Source: CAZMOK01 sp964567785 (GTDB taxonomy: Bacteria > Bacteroidota > Bacteroidia > Bacteroidales > JAGOPY01). Taken from it: a stretch of 53,167 nt of DNA. Below, one piece after another: positions 1 to 10,109 of the stretch (the stretch's first letter is position 1; every line of letters starts with the position of its first letter). The DNA lies in NCBI GenBank assembly GCA_964567785.1, contig CAZMOK010000018.1:1-53167 (forward strand). Direction: 5' to 3'. The position numbers and the translations under genes are program-made. Under the pieces are notes generated by a model. That model saw nothing but the letters and a program-made list of their open reading frames with translations. It was not told the DNA's origin and ran no database searches.

Positions 1-118
1 GGTTCGACAATTCGGGATTCCTGTGCAGGTGATGCCTCCAACCGGTTACCTCTTTCCGGAGGCTTTTTGCTGCCTCCCTGATCTTCTGCTTTAATTCATC
101 GTTTTGTTTACCGGCCAT
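1..118 (-). CDS. M20-family amidohydrolase/peptidase, N-terminal fragment
   Basis: The minus strand opens with an ATG at 118 and stays open to the window edge, giving 39 residues. The end of the fragment reads WRHHLHRNPELS, the typical first motif of M20D amidohydrolases (N-acyl amino acid amidohydrolase or hippurate hydrolase type: RRxLHxxPELS). These are cytoplasmic metallo-hydrolases that remove acyl groups from amino acids. The catalytic part lies outside the window, so substrate and integrity cannot be judged. It is the next gene after tonB on the same strand, but a terminator separates them. Confidence 0.75.
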   Translation of the reverse strand, partial: MAGKQNDELKQKIREAAKSLRKEVTGWRHHLHRNPELSN

Positions 119-149
119 AAAATTCTACTATTCCTGAACGAAGTTAGTA

Positions 150-184
150 AAAATAAAAAAGGCCGTCTTATAAAAAACGGCCTT
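150..184 (-). terminator. Rho-independent terminator after tonB
   Basis: AAGGCCGT (159-166) and ACGGCCTT (177-184) form a perfect 8-bp stem with a 10-nt loop. On the minus strand the stem is followed by a run of T residues. It lies 24 bp past the tonB stop and upstream of the M20 gene, so it ends the tonB transcript. Confidence 0.85.
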
Positions 185-207
185 ATATATAAAGTATTTA
201 GGTCTAT

Positions 208-885
208 TTACTGAAGGGTAAACTTGATAGGCAGGTTGAACTGCACCCTCACGGGTTTTCCTCTCTGCTTACCGGGTGTCCATTTGGGCATATTCTCGAC
301 AACCCTTATGGCTTCCTCGTCACAGCCACCGCCTATACCCCTGAGTACGCGAACGTCTGTAACTTCACCGTTCTTTTCAACAACGAATGTTACGAAAACC
401 CTTCCCTGGATACCACTTTCCTTGGCCATCTGGGGATATTTTATGCTTTCATAAAGGTATTTGTTCAATTGCTGTTCTCCTCCCGGAAAGCTTGGCATTG
501 ATTCAACCACCATGAAGATCTGTTCTTCAACAACTTCCTCCTCTTCAATTTCCATCGGGACATATTCTTCAACCTCTGTCTCCTCAGTGGCTTCTACATC
601 GATCACGATATCATCCTCCACTTCCACGTCATCTTCCACAACATTGATCTTCACAACCTGCTTCGGTGGAGGTGGCGGAGGTGGTTTAACCTTCTGCTCT
701 GTGATCGGAACAATTTCTTCAGGGACTTCCACTACCTCGCGCTGGCCAAGATCATTGATGGTCTTTTCATATGTTTTCCATTCGAATGCCAGTAAAATCA
801 CAGCCAGGGCAACAATCAAGCCTATCTGCCTGAAAATGATCTTTTTGCTCTCGAGGTCGGCTCTAGATGATTTTTTTGATTCCAT
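208..885 (-). CDS. tonB: Energy transducer TonB
   Basis: This 225-residue protein has the classical TonB plan. A short cytoplasmic head is followed by one membrane helix (about residues 19-37), a proline run (KPPPPPPPK, about 67-75), a very acidic Glu/Val-rich periplasmic linker, and a C-terminal TonB domain (about 130-225). That domain carries the Bacteroidota signature MPSFPGGEQQLNKYL and ends in a beta strand typical for TonB box contact. It should pass proton-motive force from ExbB/ExbD to outer-membrane receptors. The ExbB/ExbD genes of this window lie about 31 kb away, and no TonB-dependent receptor is adjacent, so its client is unknown. The acidic linker is unusually negative compared with the Lys/Pro linkers of enterobacterial TonB. 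Confidence 0.93.
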   Translation of the reverse strand: MESKKSSRADLESKKIIFRQIGLIVALAVILLAFEWKTYEKTINDLGQREVVEVPEEIVPITEQKVKPPPPPPPKQVVKINVVEDDVEVEDDIVIDVEATEETEVEEYVPMEIEEEEVVEEQIFMVVESMPSFPGGEQQLNKYLYESIKYPQMAKESGIQGRVFVTFVVEKNGEVTDVRVLRGIGGGCDEEAIRVVENMPKWTPGKQRGKPVRVQFNLPIKFTLQ

Positions 886-930
886 GATATTCTGATGCTT
901 TATACCGGTTAGGTCCGGTAAAATTATTAA

Positions 931-1335
931 TTATTTTGTATCTGCTCTTCCTTTTCTGTCAAAAAAGATATAAAATGCCGCAATTCCCACAAGCAATCCC
1001 AGTATATCTGCTGCAAGATCGTAAAGGTTGCCATTTCTTCCTATAAATACAAAACGTTGCAGCGCCTCTAATACAAATCCAAAAATCGTACCAATAGCAA
1101 AAACTATTATCCCAACAAGAAAACGATTAAATCTTGCAAGATATTGTTCAGCGGGGCCTGCCAACATAAGGAAGGCAAAGATACCGAACATGGCCAGATG
1201 GACAAGCTTATCGGGGCCCAGCCAGTCCCTGAATGAAATCACCCTTGGGATATAATTACCGGGCATACCGGCAAGGGCAAGCATAACGACAGCCCATGCC
1301 AGGGGGGGCCAAACAGACCTGAACAGCGCAGGCAC
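931..1335 (-). CDS. VanZ-like membrane protein
   Basis: A 134-residue, strongly hydrophobic protein with about four membrane helices. The segment DKLVHLAMFGIFAFL matches the VanZ-like family motif (D-K-x-x-H-x-x-x-F), and a helix near FVLEALQRFVFIGRN fits the second conserved block. VanZ confers low-level teicoplanin resistance in enterococci, but most family members have no known role. The start is a GTG whose G is also the last base of the gcvH stop (TAGTG), so the two genes are translationally coupled. In Bacteroidota a VanZ-like gene directly after gcvH is a common arrangement as I recall it; the functional link is unexplained. Confidence 0.8.
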   Translation of the reverse strand: MPALFRSVWPPLAWAVVMLALAGMPGNYIPRVISFRDWLGPDKLVHLAMFGIFAFLMLAGPAEQYLARFNRFLVGIIVFAIGTIFGFVLEALQRFVFIGRNGNLYDLAADILGLLVGIAAFYIFFDRKGRADTK

Positions 1336-1715
1336 TATCCTTCTATCAGCTCTTTATAAGCGTTATCGTCGAGCAGTTCTTCCAGCTCTTCCTTCTTTGT
1401 GAGCTCTATCTTAACGATCCAGCCCTCTCCGTATGGATCCTGGTTGACTATCTCAGGATTATTTTCAAGGGCTTCATTGAATTCAAGTACTTTACCACTT
1501 ATCGGCATAAACAAGTCCGAAACTGTTTTTACCGCTTCAATTGTACCGAAAGCCTCTTCAACATCAAGTTCCTCCCCTACGGTTTCGACTTCGATAAATA
1601 CAATATCTCCAAGCTCTCCCTGAGCAAAATCGGTGATCCCGATGGTTCCGGTATCTCCTTCAATTTTGATCCATTCGTGATCTTTGGTGTACTTCAGGTT
1701 TTCGGGAACATTCAT
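1335..1715 (-). CDS. gcvH: Glycine cleavage system H protein
   Basis: A 126-residue lipoyl carrier protein of normal family length. It shuttles the aminomethyl group between the P and T proteins of the glycine cleavage complex. The motif GTIEAVKTVSD contains the lysine (about residue 63) that is lipoylated, and DHEWI near the N terminus is also typical. No gcvP or gcvT gene is in the window, which is usual for this phylum, where gcvH often stands alone. It is transcribed with the vanZ-like gene. A TAATTTTG promoter box lies 28 bp upstream of the ATG. Confidence 0.96.
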   Translation of the reverse strand: MNVPENLKYTKDHEWIKIEGDTGTIGITDFAQGELGDIVFIEVETVGEELDVEEAFGTIEAVKTVSDLFMPISGKVLEFNEALENNPEIVNQDPYGEGWIVKIELTKKEELEELLDDNAYKELIEG

Positions 1716-1742
1716 AGTATAATCCTGTTTAAATTATTTGGT

Positions 1743-1750
1743 CAAAATTA
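1743..1750 (-). promoter_or_regulatory. Bacteroidota -7 promoter box for gcvH
   Basis: The minus strand reads TAATTTTG, matching the TANNTTTG consensus. It would start transcription about 20 nt before the gcvH ATG. No good TTTG -33 element is seen at the expected spacing. Confidence 0.5.
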
Positions 1751-1764
1751 CATTTTCTTTTAAT

Positions 1765-1817
1765 AAATAAGAAATCGGGCAAGAAATAAAGTGCTTCTAA
1801 ATAAGAAATCAGGCAGG
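1765..1817. repeat. Short direct duplication between sprA and gcvH
   Basis: The 19-mers at 1765-1783 and 1799-1817 share AAATAAGAAATC followed by RGGCARG, with a 34-bp period. They lie in the spacer just after the sprA stop, so this looks like a local duplication. No function is apparent. Confidence 0.6.
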
Positions 1818-1829
1818 TGCAGTTCAGGA

Positions 1830-4800
1830 TCACTGCGCCAGTGAGAACCGCACTTTGATACCTCCACGGGTGGTGGATGTCCTGAACTGGTTGGAAACAA
1901 ATGGCGTGTTGATAATCTTGTCGAAGAAGAAGCTGATACTTACACTCCTGCTGAGCATATAATCTATGGTTGAGTTGATCGAAACCACACGCTGGCCGGC
2001 TGATACCTGGTCCTGCCCGGTATCGAGCCTTCTCAGGACAGTACGGTTGTTACGCAATGAAAAGTCGAGCTTGATGTCAAGGTCACTGCTCAGGTTTCGC
2101 GTACCTCCGCCACCCAATGACCTTACTGTAAATGAAACATCTTTTATACGGTAACCAATACCTACAATATATTCGTCACTGTTAACATCTGTAAGCTGCT
2201 TGTTTGCCATACTGAAGGTAAGGTTCCTGGTCTTCTTGAACTCCAGCCTGGTTGTCAGGCTGTTGACCCAGGTAAGGTCTATTCCAAGCAGAGGTGAGAA
2301 CTGTTCAGTGATGGTGACCTGGTTTACATCGTGCACCGGGTAGTACGAATTGGATTCGGGATACAATTCGGCAGGCATCCCTGTGCCCATGTCCTCAAAG
2401 TAAAGGTTTGTCTTATATGCCCCGATAGCATAATTAGCCCGGTAACCATGAGAAATGGTTGCCGATTGGATAATATTCTGCAGGAAACCGATCCTTGATA
2501 GTCCGTCGTAAGTGATCCTCCAGTTGGGAAGCGGTATTTTCAGGAAATAATCAAGCGTTACATCGTTGGGGCTCTGATTAGTGTAAGCGGCAACAAAGGA
2601 AGGTATCAACACATCCTGTGAATTTGGTCCGTATCCCAGGGGAAAATCCCGGCCGGTGATCGAATCATAAATCATTCCCACAGAATTCGGGTTTTCCTCT
2701 GAAAGCCTTTCTGCGATCACTATCCGGTAATCTTTCATCCTCTCAAAAACCGGCGATACAATATCCTGGTAATCCCTTCCGAACGAGGTGCCCCAGGCAA
2801 TATATGAAATGCTGAAGCTGCCTGCGTCAACCGGTGAGTACGACTCAAAACGCCCAAGTGAATCGGCATAACGGTAATACTCCTGGTGATTGATGGCATA
2901 CACACGGTCGGCATTGACATCTATGCGCAGTCCCGGTATCGGTTCAAGGCTTGCCTTGGCATTGAAATTATCGGTGTATTTTGTTGTATAAGCCTGGTTC
3001 AGGATCGAGTCTCTGGTGATCCAATCATTTTCGGCTGCCAATGACCTGATATCACGTTGGTCACCGAAAACGAACCCGAGGGTCGGAGCCCTGCCTGCCC
3101 AGTAAACACCAAGGAAATCAGGTTCAGGCATAAAACCCGGTAGTGCAGTACCGCTTGATTGTGTATAAGAAAATGATGCCCTCTTAACCATCATCAGGAA
3201 CTTCAGTGAACCATCGAGTATCTTCTTGAACACACTCACCCTCACCGAATCCTGCTCTTCCTCTTCCTGTTCCTGCTGTTGCTGCGGCAAACGTCTGTTC
3301 ATCCTGTTCGATCCGGATGAACGACCCTCTTCGTTGAGTTTTTTGAGGTAGCCGATCTTATTGTATAAGCGCACGAAATCGAAGTTACCGTTCAACTGCT
3401 TGTCCTGTGAATTCTGGATCACATTCCCTACCCTCTCTTGTATCGAAGCCGGTGAGGCAGCCCAGTCGTAGGTGGTCCTGTAAGAGAACTGACCGGTTAT
3501 CCAGTCGAAACCGGGGAACTTATCAATCGGTATCTTATAGTTAACCTCCAGTTGTTGCCTGTAGGTACGCAATGTTCCGCCGGAAAGGATCTCGCGCCTC
3601 ATGTCGAACTGACGGTGTGCCTCTTCATCGTACCAGGGTGAGTCTGAATCGGGGCTGCCCGGAGGTTCATTGATAAAAGCATTGGCATTGGCCCTGAATA
3701 AGACGGAAAGGCTTGTTGCCAGGTCGAATTTCAGGTCGTAGCTTCGCTGCCAGTCCCATTTCTTGGTGAAGGTTGGCCTGATGATCAGATCACCGGTACT
3801 CTTATTCCTCAGTTTCCGCTCGATCAGCTCCCTGTTCATGTCGGTGCGGAAAGAAAAGGATTTAGGGAGGTAATAAAAGTTAAAATCATTAATGAATTTC
3901 AGGGCTGAGGTGCCAGAAATAAAACCAATATTCTGGAAGGGCTTAACATTCTTTGGTGAAGATGAGAAATTATAGCCAAGGCCTGCATTGTGTGTGGTCT
4001 TGTTATCGTATTCGGTATCTATATTCCTCTTGTAGATGTTGGTATAGGCATAACTTACATTGAAGTTCTCAATATCGTATATCCTTGGCTTACGCTGCGA
4101 CCCTACCCTGTCTTTCCTTACGTTTACAAAGTTTATGCTTCGTCGTTGCGTATAGTCCTCGATGATAGTCTTTAGCGAATCAGCCTCTTCTTTATCCTCA
4201 AAGGTGTCGAGTTCATCCTTCACTTCGATGTCAGGGCTCAGTGGATCGAATTGTGGCCTTGCCGTGATCTGGCTGTAGTCGAAGTGCATCGGAATCCTTA
4301 CACCGGATTCTTCGGGGAAGAATTTTCCCAGGTTGAGGTCGGTGGCTATGTCCCACTGCATGTTGGCCTCTCGCTGTGTTTCATTTATCCGCATATCAAG
4401 CGCTCCGAAATTCGGTGAGCTGTAGGAACCGCTCGCCACCACGCGGCCAAAATCGGCCAGATCGGCACTGATACGCCCTATTGCGGCAACTCCCGATGAT
4501 TTGTTGAATTCTGTCAGACGCAGCTCATTGATCCACAACTCGGCGCTTTTCGGCTGCCCGTCATCACCGTTCTCAATACTTGTCTGCTTTGGATTTCGCA
4601 CACCAACCATAATGGCATTCACATCGCTTATGGTGGGCACCCCCACCACCGTAATCTTATTTTTCCCGTCGAATTCAACATACGGGAAGGTCACCTGGAC
4701 TCCTGAATTCGGATCCCTTGCAGCAACGTCACGGTTCAGTTTTGTTTCCACCAGGCGCTCAAGATCGATAGTGAACTTGTTCTGCTCGGGCCATATGCGG

Positions 4801-7800
4801 TTCGGATCCAACGTACCGAACGGCGTGAATACAAGGGGCACCTCATACTCATAAAAGTTCTCAGTGAAGTCAGATCCTACCCTGATAAATGCGGTGAGTG
4901 TCCCGTCGGTGTAACCGGGATCGCTGCCGCCGGGGACTTCAGGAATAGCCTCGGCATGGACGTACATTTCAAGCTTCTTGTACTGCCTGAAATCGAAGCT
5001 GGTGGTTTTGTAAGCCCCCCTGGCATCACCGTCAACAAGGTCAGTAACCCTCAATACCATCGACTGCTCATTGAGCCTCACAAAGGTGGTGGCACCCAAC
5101 TGTGTTTCCCTTTCGATCCCGGGCGGGATAACATAGTTTATGGGGTCGCGGCGCCCGTTCTCCTCAATGTTCACTGAGAAGATATCAAAGTTAGTAAGGG
5201 CCTGGAGGTCGTTCGGAATGTATTCCCCGGCAGAGAGCAGGTCGCCCCTGTAGCGTCTCCACTCGCCCCGGACCAGTTCAAGGGTGGCAAAACGTAATAC
5301 GATCTGTTTTTCAAAACCCCTGAGGTACATTCTCATGAACCTGATCGACTTAAAATCGGTGATGTTACCTACAACCCTGTCAGGGTTCGTAATGGGTACC
5401 TTGAACTGGTACCAGGTCACATTCTTGGCTTTACCGTTAGGCGTTTGTGCCACACCATTGATGGTGCTGGTTATGTAGTTCTCACCGACATTCATTTTGT
5501 TCGGGTCGAGCTCAATTCTGTACTGGAAATACCGTTCGGCCTCGCTCAATGTATTGTCACGGTTTAGGTCCTCAACGTTCGGGATCCTTGTACCGGCTGT
5601 GGAATAAGGTTCAGGGTTCTGCAGGTCAGTAGGTGAGTTGCCGTCCGGCCCGTTATATTTCTTATACCTGTTGAGGATCGAAGAAAATTCGGGATCAGCA
5701 TCATAATCTGAACCCCTGAAATAGTGAAAATCATCATTTGACGGGTCAACCAATGCATTCAGGTAAGCTTCCGAACCTGTTCCAAAGGTTTCAGCTATCT
5801 GCTGTAAATACTGTTCGTCGTGAAAATCAAGCTCGTCTTCGTTCCTGAGGCCGTCATAGCCCACATCCTGGAAGGGCCTTGAAGCTTCATCATTATCGAA
5901 CGATTCGACCAGGTTCTGCAATGTCGATACCCTGCCCCAGATGGTCTCATCCACATTCTCCAGGTCATCGGCATTTGTAGGCAGCCCGTTTTCAAAGCTT
6001 TTCCTTGAATCCTTCAAAATATCTTCCGATATATCACCCAGGTTTATGTAAAGATCCCCTGTATTGCCGGAGTAGTCGAAGTCTTCATCTTCATCCTCAT
6101 TGAACGGGTCCATAAGCCAGAACTCAATGTATTCCACATTTGTTGCTTCGAAATCGGTCGATTCGATCTTTCTCATCACACCGCCCCACCTTGTTTCCGG
6201 TTCTCTGAGGCTGCCGTCTTCCTCGATACCTGTGGAGAATTGTGTGGGCTGGACGTCGAAATTATACGGCCCTTTTTCTTCAGGATAAAAGGCCAGGTTA
6301 AAAACCGGGATGTTTGTTGGGATGCCGTTTGGGTTGTCCTTGTTCGGAAAAACTTCCACTTCGAGCACCTCCCTCACCCTGTTCTTCGATATCTCATCCC
6401 TGGTAACATTCACCGGCCTCAGGTTGTTGTTCCTGTCATAGAACAAGGGATCGATCACATACCAGGCAAGCCTGGCCCTGTTATAACCATAAGCCAGTGT
6501 GTTGGTATTGGCTTCGGGAAAAAGGTCGGGCTGGCCCTGAGGGGTACTTGCAAGGAACCAGGTACCGATATTCCGCAGGTCGATGGTTGATTTGGCCCCC
6601 TCAAAATCATCAATGTAAACGATCCCCTGGTTGCCTATCGCTTTAGAGTGGCCGGGTATGAAGTGGGCGAATTCACCTTCCACGTTCACTTTCGATTCCG
6701 CCTTTGTTTCTATTCCCGGGATGGCATCCACCATTTTTGTGATAAATCTCGATTCGGTCTGGTAGCTGAAGTCGAGCCCCCAGATGGTATTGGATATCGG
6801 GTCGTTGCCATAATCAACCTTCTGGGTTAACGGCCTTTCGTGAAGGTTCATGATGGTACCGCCAAACCGGAAATCTTTGTTGAACTGGTGGTCGAAGTTA
6901 AGCCCCATCAACCTTTTGTTCATGATGCTGAACATGGCCTGGTTTTCGGTGGAGATCTGGATGGGGACACCTGAGTTCAAAATCCCGTCGTTGATGATCC
7001 TGACACGCCCGAGCGTGTAGTCTACAGTATAATCCACGTTCTCCTGCAGTACTCGTCCTCCGGCTGTAACCTTGACCGACCCGCGGGGTATGTTGAAGGC
7101 ATTCAGGTCTATCTCATTGCCTGACTCGGAACTGTAAAAACCTTCTAGCAAGTACTTATTCTTTTCCGTTTGCTGTTCAGCAATGGTTTTGGTGGCCCGG
7201 TAAAGTGTATCAAACGCATAGAAGTCGGCAATATCCTGGTTTTCGTCCCCAAAGCGTTTTCTCAAATAAGACTTGCCGAACGGTTCGGTAACGGTAAAAT
7301 AGATCCTGCCGTTGGTGGAGTTGATAGTACCTCCGTTGGTTGCTGCATTGTCGATGAAGTCAAACACTCCATCCCCGGGAGGGTTGAGCTGGTTGTCGAG
7401 GTTATCAAGGTTGAAGAATTCAATGAGGGGCATTCCCTGTATCCTCTCAGGGCCCCGGGTGAAATAACCCGTCGGTACCCCGTTCTCATTTCCTGAATAG
7501 AGTATATTGAAAACGAAGTTATCGCGGTTCACCCTGTATGCGCCAATAGAGTAGATGTTCTTCATCATCAGGTCCCACATGGGCACCTGGGTGCTGAGTG
7601 AAGTGCTTTTCAGGAGCTTCACCACAAGTGATTGCGAGGTATTAGCCGTTTCGTCCGAGAATTCACCCACCTGGAACACACTGTCGACGCCTATCACCGA
7701 ATACTGGAAGGCCACAGCCAGGGCCTGGTCGGTATTGAGCGAAGTAAAAAGTGATATAAAACCCAGTTTCGAATTGTAGGAGTATTCAGAGGGGTCCAGT

Positions 7801-9317
7801 TTCCTTGCGTTCTCGATCTTCTCGAAATCTTCTCCTGCAACCATGTAACCCGACTGACCGATACCGAATGGGTCGCCCTGCATATAGTTCGTAACATTAT
7901 TGATATCCCGTATCTGCGGAATATCCATTTGCGAAAGAAGGTTGTTGGAATTGTTCGAGGGATACCTTTCCGCTCCGAAGCTCGGAGTGATCTTGTCGTT
8001 GTAGATCCGCTGATGGTTGTTCTCGTAGTTTACAGTTACCACCCTTTCGCCGTTGTCATCATACGAATACTGTACATTAGGCTTGTTATAAAGGCCCTCC
8101 CCAAGGTCCTGCAAAGCAACCAGGTTCCTGTTCTCTTCAGTTGCAGGACCAATATTTGTAACCCAAACCTCTATTTTGGTAATATTAACGCTGGAATTTA
8201 TGATTGGCAGTTCTGAGAGCCCGAGTTCATAAAAATCACGAAAGAAATGGCCAAGGTAGAAGTGCTTGTTCTCTTCATAATCGGTTGCCCTGAAAAGGAA
8301 TTCCTGGGTTTGTGCACCATCCTGGACGGTAACCGTGGAAGTTTCGCTCTCCTGCTGTGAAAAGAGCCCGGTAACAGTGGTCTTGCCAAATTGCAGCCTG
8401 GCTTTTATTCCAAAGAGGCTCTGAGTACCCTTTATAAGGGATGTGTTGAGGGGCATCGAAACATTCCCTGCCTCGATCAGCTTTATGATCTCATCCTCTT
8501 TCCCTTCATAATTCAGCTTTAGCTTGTTCTCAAAATCGAAAACGGCTTCGGTGTTGAAATTGGTGTTGAACTGTATCTTATCACCTATCTTGGCCGATAC
8601 GTTCATCTGTATGTTTTCTTCAAAGTCGAAGTTCACCGTCCTGCGCTGGCGGATATCAAGTGTGGGGTCATCCCTGGAGTTGGCCAGTACACCAAAAGTC
8701 AGCTCAGCCGAACCGTTGGGCCTGATATCGATGGTATTGCTCCCGAAGATCCTGTCGAACAGCTCCCCGCCAATGTATATGCTGGGTATTATGCCCTCCC
8801 TTTCTATTCCTGCTGCTGTTTTTGAACGTTCCCTCCAATAGTTTCTGATTGTCCTGTTAAGCTGGTAATCCTGGTACTCGTCAAAGGTCATGTAGGAGGG
8901 GTTACGGTAATCAAGTTCACCAAGCTTTTTAGAGAAGAGGTATTGGTTCGTTTCGGGGTCGTATTCTATCTCAGACCTGAGGTTTGAGGGGTCCCTTAGA
9001 TAAAGCGCACTGCTATCGCCTGTCTCATCCAGGATATAATTGCTGCGGTCTTCGAAAGGATATGGGAGCACTATGTCGGTTGTATCGATCGTGGTATCGG
9101 GCTGGGGCATGAACTGGGGCATACCGGGTTCAGCCCAAACGGAACCGGGAATTCCTGTGAAGAAGGACACCAGTAATCCCAGCAGAAAAATTTCAGGGAT
9201 CCTATCTATTATTGAACCTTTTCGCTCCAAAGAGTGATCTGATTTTTGGCAACGGCCCAAAATCCTTAAGGAGGATGATGGGTAAATTTTCTTCCGGCAC
9301 TTGCCGGACAAATCCAC
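1830..9317 (-). CDS. sprA: Cell-surface translocon protein SprA of the type IX secretion system
   Basis: A 2495-residue protein matching SprA (Sov), the giant outer-membrane beta-barrel that forms the T9SS translocon and is required for gliding in Flavobacterium. A hydrophobic signal segment sits near residues 41-62 and ends at VWA. The early region contains DEYQDYQLNR, typical of SprA, and the long body shows alternating amphipathic strands. The C terminus ends in a strand finishing FSLAQ, as in barrel proteins. The reading frame opens at a GTG; a TTG at residue 30 would give a more normal signal peptide (MERKGSIIDR...), so the true start is uncertain. The sprA frame begins 3 bp after the ruvA stop, a linkage that is well conserved in Bacteroidota. 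The predicted cargo protein at 37077-38783 shows this genome uses a T9SS. Confidence 0.95.
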   Translation of the reverse strand: MDLSGKCRKKIYPSSSLRILGRCQKSDHSLERKGSIIDRIPEIFLLGLLVSFFTGIPGSVWAEPGMPQFMPQPDTTIDTTDIVLPYPFEDRSNYILDETGDSSALYLRDPSNLRSEIEYDPETNQYLFSKKLGELDYRNPSYMTFDEYQDYQLNRTIRNYWRERSKTAAGIEREGIIPSIYIGGELFDRIFGSNTIDIRPNGSAELTFGVLANSRDDPTLDIRQRRTVNFDFEENIQMNVSAKIGDKIQFNTNFNTEAVFDFENKLKLNYEGKEDEIIKLIEAGNVSMPLNTSLIKGTQSLFGIKARLQFGKTTVTGLFSQQESETSTVTVQDGAQTQEFLFRATDYEENKHFYLGHFFRDFYELGLSELPIINSSVNITKIEVWVTNIGPATEENRNLVALQDLGEGLYNKPNVQYSYDDNGERVVTVNYENNHQRIYNDKITPSFGAERYPSNNSNNLLSQMDIPQIRDINNVTNYMQGDPFGIGQSGYMVAGEDFEKIENARKLDPSEYSYNSKLGFISLFTSLNTDQALAVAFQYSVIGVDSVFQVGEFSDETANTSQSLVVKLLKSTSLSTQVPMWDLMMKNIYSIGAYRVNRDNFVFNILYSGNENGVPTGYFTRGPERIQGMPLIEFFNLDNLDNQLNPPGDGVFDFIDNAATNGGTINSTNGRIYFTVTEPFGKSYLRKRFGDENQDIADFYAFDTLYRATKTIAEQQTEKNKYLLEGFYSSESGNEIDLNAFNIPRGSVKVTAGGRVLQENVDYTVDYTLGRVRIINDGILNSGVPIQISTENQAMFSIMNKRLMGLNFDHQFNKDFRFGGTIMNLHERPLTQKVDYGNDPISNTIWGLDFSYQTESRFITKMVDAIPGIETKAESKVNVEGEFAHFIPGHSKAIGNQGIVYIDDFEGAKSTIDLRNIGTWFLASTPQGQPDLFPEANTNTLAYGYNRARLAWYVIDPLFYDRNNNLRPVNVTRDEISKNRVREVLEVEVFPNKDNPNGIPTNIPVFNLAFYPEEKGPYNFDVQPTQFSTGIEEDGSLREPETRWGGVMRKIESTDFEATNVEYIEFWLMDPFNEDEDEDFDYSGNTGDLYINLGDISEDILKDSRKSFENGLPTNADDLENVDETIWGRVSTLQNLVESFDNDEASRPFQDVGYDGLRNEDELDFHDEQYLQQIAETFGTGSEAYLNALVDPSNDDFHYFRGSDYDADPEFSSILNRYKKYNGPDGNSPTDLQNPEPYSTAGTRIPNVEDLNRDNTLSEAERYFQYRIELDPNKMNVGENYITSTINGVAQTPNGKAKNVTWYQFKVPITNPDRVVGNITDFKSIRFMRMYLRGFEKQIVLRFATLELVRGEWRRYRGDLLSAGEYIPNDLQALTNFDIFSVNIEENGRRDPINYVIPPGIERETQLGATTFVRLNEQSMVLRVTDLVDGDARGAYKTTSFDFRQYKKLEMYVHAEAIPEVPGGSDPGYTDGTLTAFIRVGSDFTENFYEYEVPLVFTPFGTLDPNRIWPEQNKFTIDLERLVETKLNRDVAARDPNSGVQVTFPYVEFDGKNKITVVGVPTISDVNAIMVGVRNPKQTSIENGDDGQPKSAELWINELRLTEFNKSSGVAAIGRISADLADFGRVVASGSYSSPNFGALDMRINETQREANMQWDIATDLNLGKFFPEESGVRIPMHFDYSQITARPQFDPLSPDIEVKDELDTFEDKEEADSLKTIIEDYTQRRSINFVNVRKDRVGSQRKPRIYDIENFNVSYAYTNIYKRNIDTEYDNKTTHNAGLGYNFSSSPKNVKPFQNIGFISGTSALKFINDFNFYYLPKSFSFRTDMNRELIERKLRNKSTGDLIIRPTFTKKWDWQRSYDLKFDLATSLSVLFRANANAFINEPPGSPDSDSPWYDEEAHRQFDMRREILSGGTLRTYRQQLEVNYKIPIDKFPGFDWITGQFSYRTTYDWAASPASIQERVGNVIQNSQDKQLNGNFDFVRLYNKIGYLKKLNEEGRSSGSNRMNRRLPQQQQEQEEEEQDSVRVSVFKKILDGSLKFLMMVKRASFSYTQSSGTALPGFMPEPDFLGVYWAGRAPTLGFVFGDQRDIRSLAAENDWITRDSILNQAYTTKYTDNFNAKASLEPIPGLRIDVNADRVYAINHQEYYRYADSLGRFESYSPVDAGSFSISYIAWGTSFGRDYQDIVSPVFERMKDYRIVIAERLSEENPNSVGMIYDSITGRDFPLGYGPNSQDVLIPSFVAAYTNQSPNDVTLDYFLKIPLPNWRITYDGLSRIGFLQNIIQSATISHGYRANYAIGAYKTNLYFEDMGTGMPAELYPESNSYYPVHDVNQVTITEQFSPLLGIDLTWVNSLTTRLEFKKTRNLTFSMANKQLTDVNSDEYIVGIGYRIKDVSFTVRSLGGGGTRNLSSDLDIKLDFSLRNNRTVLRRLDTGQDQVSAGQRVVSINSTIDYMLSRSVSISFFFDKIINTPFVSNQFRTSTTRGGIKVRFSLAQ

Positions 9318-9320
9318 TTT

Positions 9321-9914
9321 TTACAATAGTTTTAACGCTTCCTTGATCAGTTGTTCCACCGTAAACGAGCCCTGATCATCCCGGTCTGAGGACAGGACCT
9401 GGCCAATTGCCTTGTCGGCCGATTTCCTGGTGAAACCCAATACCGTCAAACCTGATAACGCCTCCTCCCTTAAGGTATTGTGCGGAATATCCAATTTTTC
9501 GATAGCGATCTCGCCCTTCTCAAAGCGGTCTTTCAGGTCGACGATTACCCTCTGTGCTGTTTTTGCCCCGATACCTTTTACCGATTTCAGCTTAGAAACC
9601 TCACCATTCACAATAATATCGACCACTTCCTGCGAGGTATAGGCTGAGAGGATCAGCATGGCGGTATTTGCCCCTATGCCCGATACGCTGACCAGGTCCC
9701 TGAATATCTTTCTTTCCTGCTCATCAAAAAAGCCGAAGAGCAGGTGGGCATCATCCCTTATTACCTGGTGGGTGAACAACTTGCAATCATCAAGATCTTT
9801 TATCCTTGCATAGGTGTTTACCGAAACCTGTAAAAGATATCCGATCCCCCCTGTTTCGAGAATGACCCAGGCAGGGTTTATTTCTTGTATCCGTCCTTTT
9901 ATGTATGCGTACAT
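9321..9914 (-). CDS. ruvA: Holliday junction branch migration subunit RuvA
   Basis: The product is 197 residues. It starts at MYAYIKGRI, the standard RuvA N terminus; the open frame extends 13 codons further upstream but that part is not family-like. Two helix-hairpin-helix DNA-binding motifs are visible (VSVSGIGANTAMLIL and LKSVKGIGAKTAQRVI), and the C-terminal third is the RuvB-binding domain. RuvA tetramers bind Holliday junctions and load the RuvB motor. It precedes sprA on the same strand and is divergent from maeB. Confidence 0.95.
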   Translation of the reverse strand: MYAYIKGRIQEINPAWVILETGGIGYLLQVSVNTYARIKDLDDCKLFTHQVIRDDAHLLFGFFDEQERKIFRDLVSVSGIGANTAMLILSAYTSQEVVDIIVNGEVSKLKSVKGIGAKTAQRVIVDLKDRFEKGEIAIEKLDIPHNTLREEALSGLTVLGFTRKSADKAIGQVLSSDRDDQGSFTVEQLIKEALKLL

Positions 9915-10109
9915 TATCCTTTTTGGGATTTGATGATCCACAAAAATAATCATTTAGCCTCTTCAACTGCCATGGCAACCCTATGTACATGCACAGATTG
10001 TTCCACCACCTCTTTACTTCAAGCCTGTAAAGGGTTTGCAAGATATCAACCATTTGTAATTTAGACAAATTCTAATGTCAATATTACCTATGGATAAGGA
10101 GCTAATATG

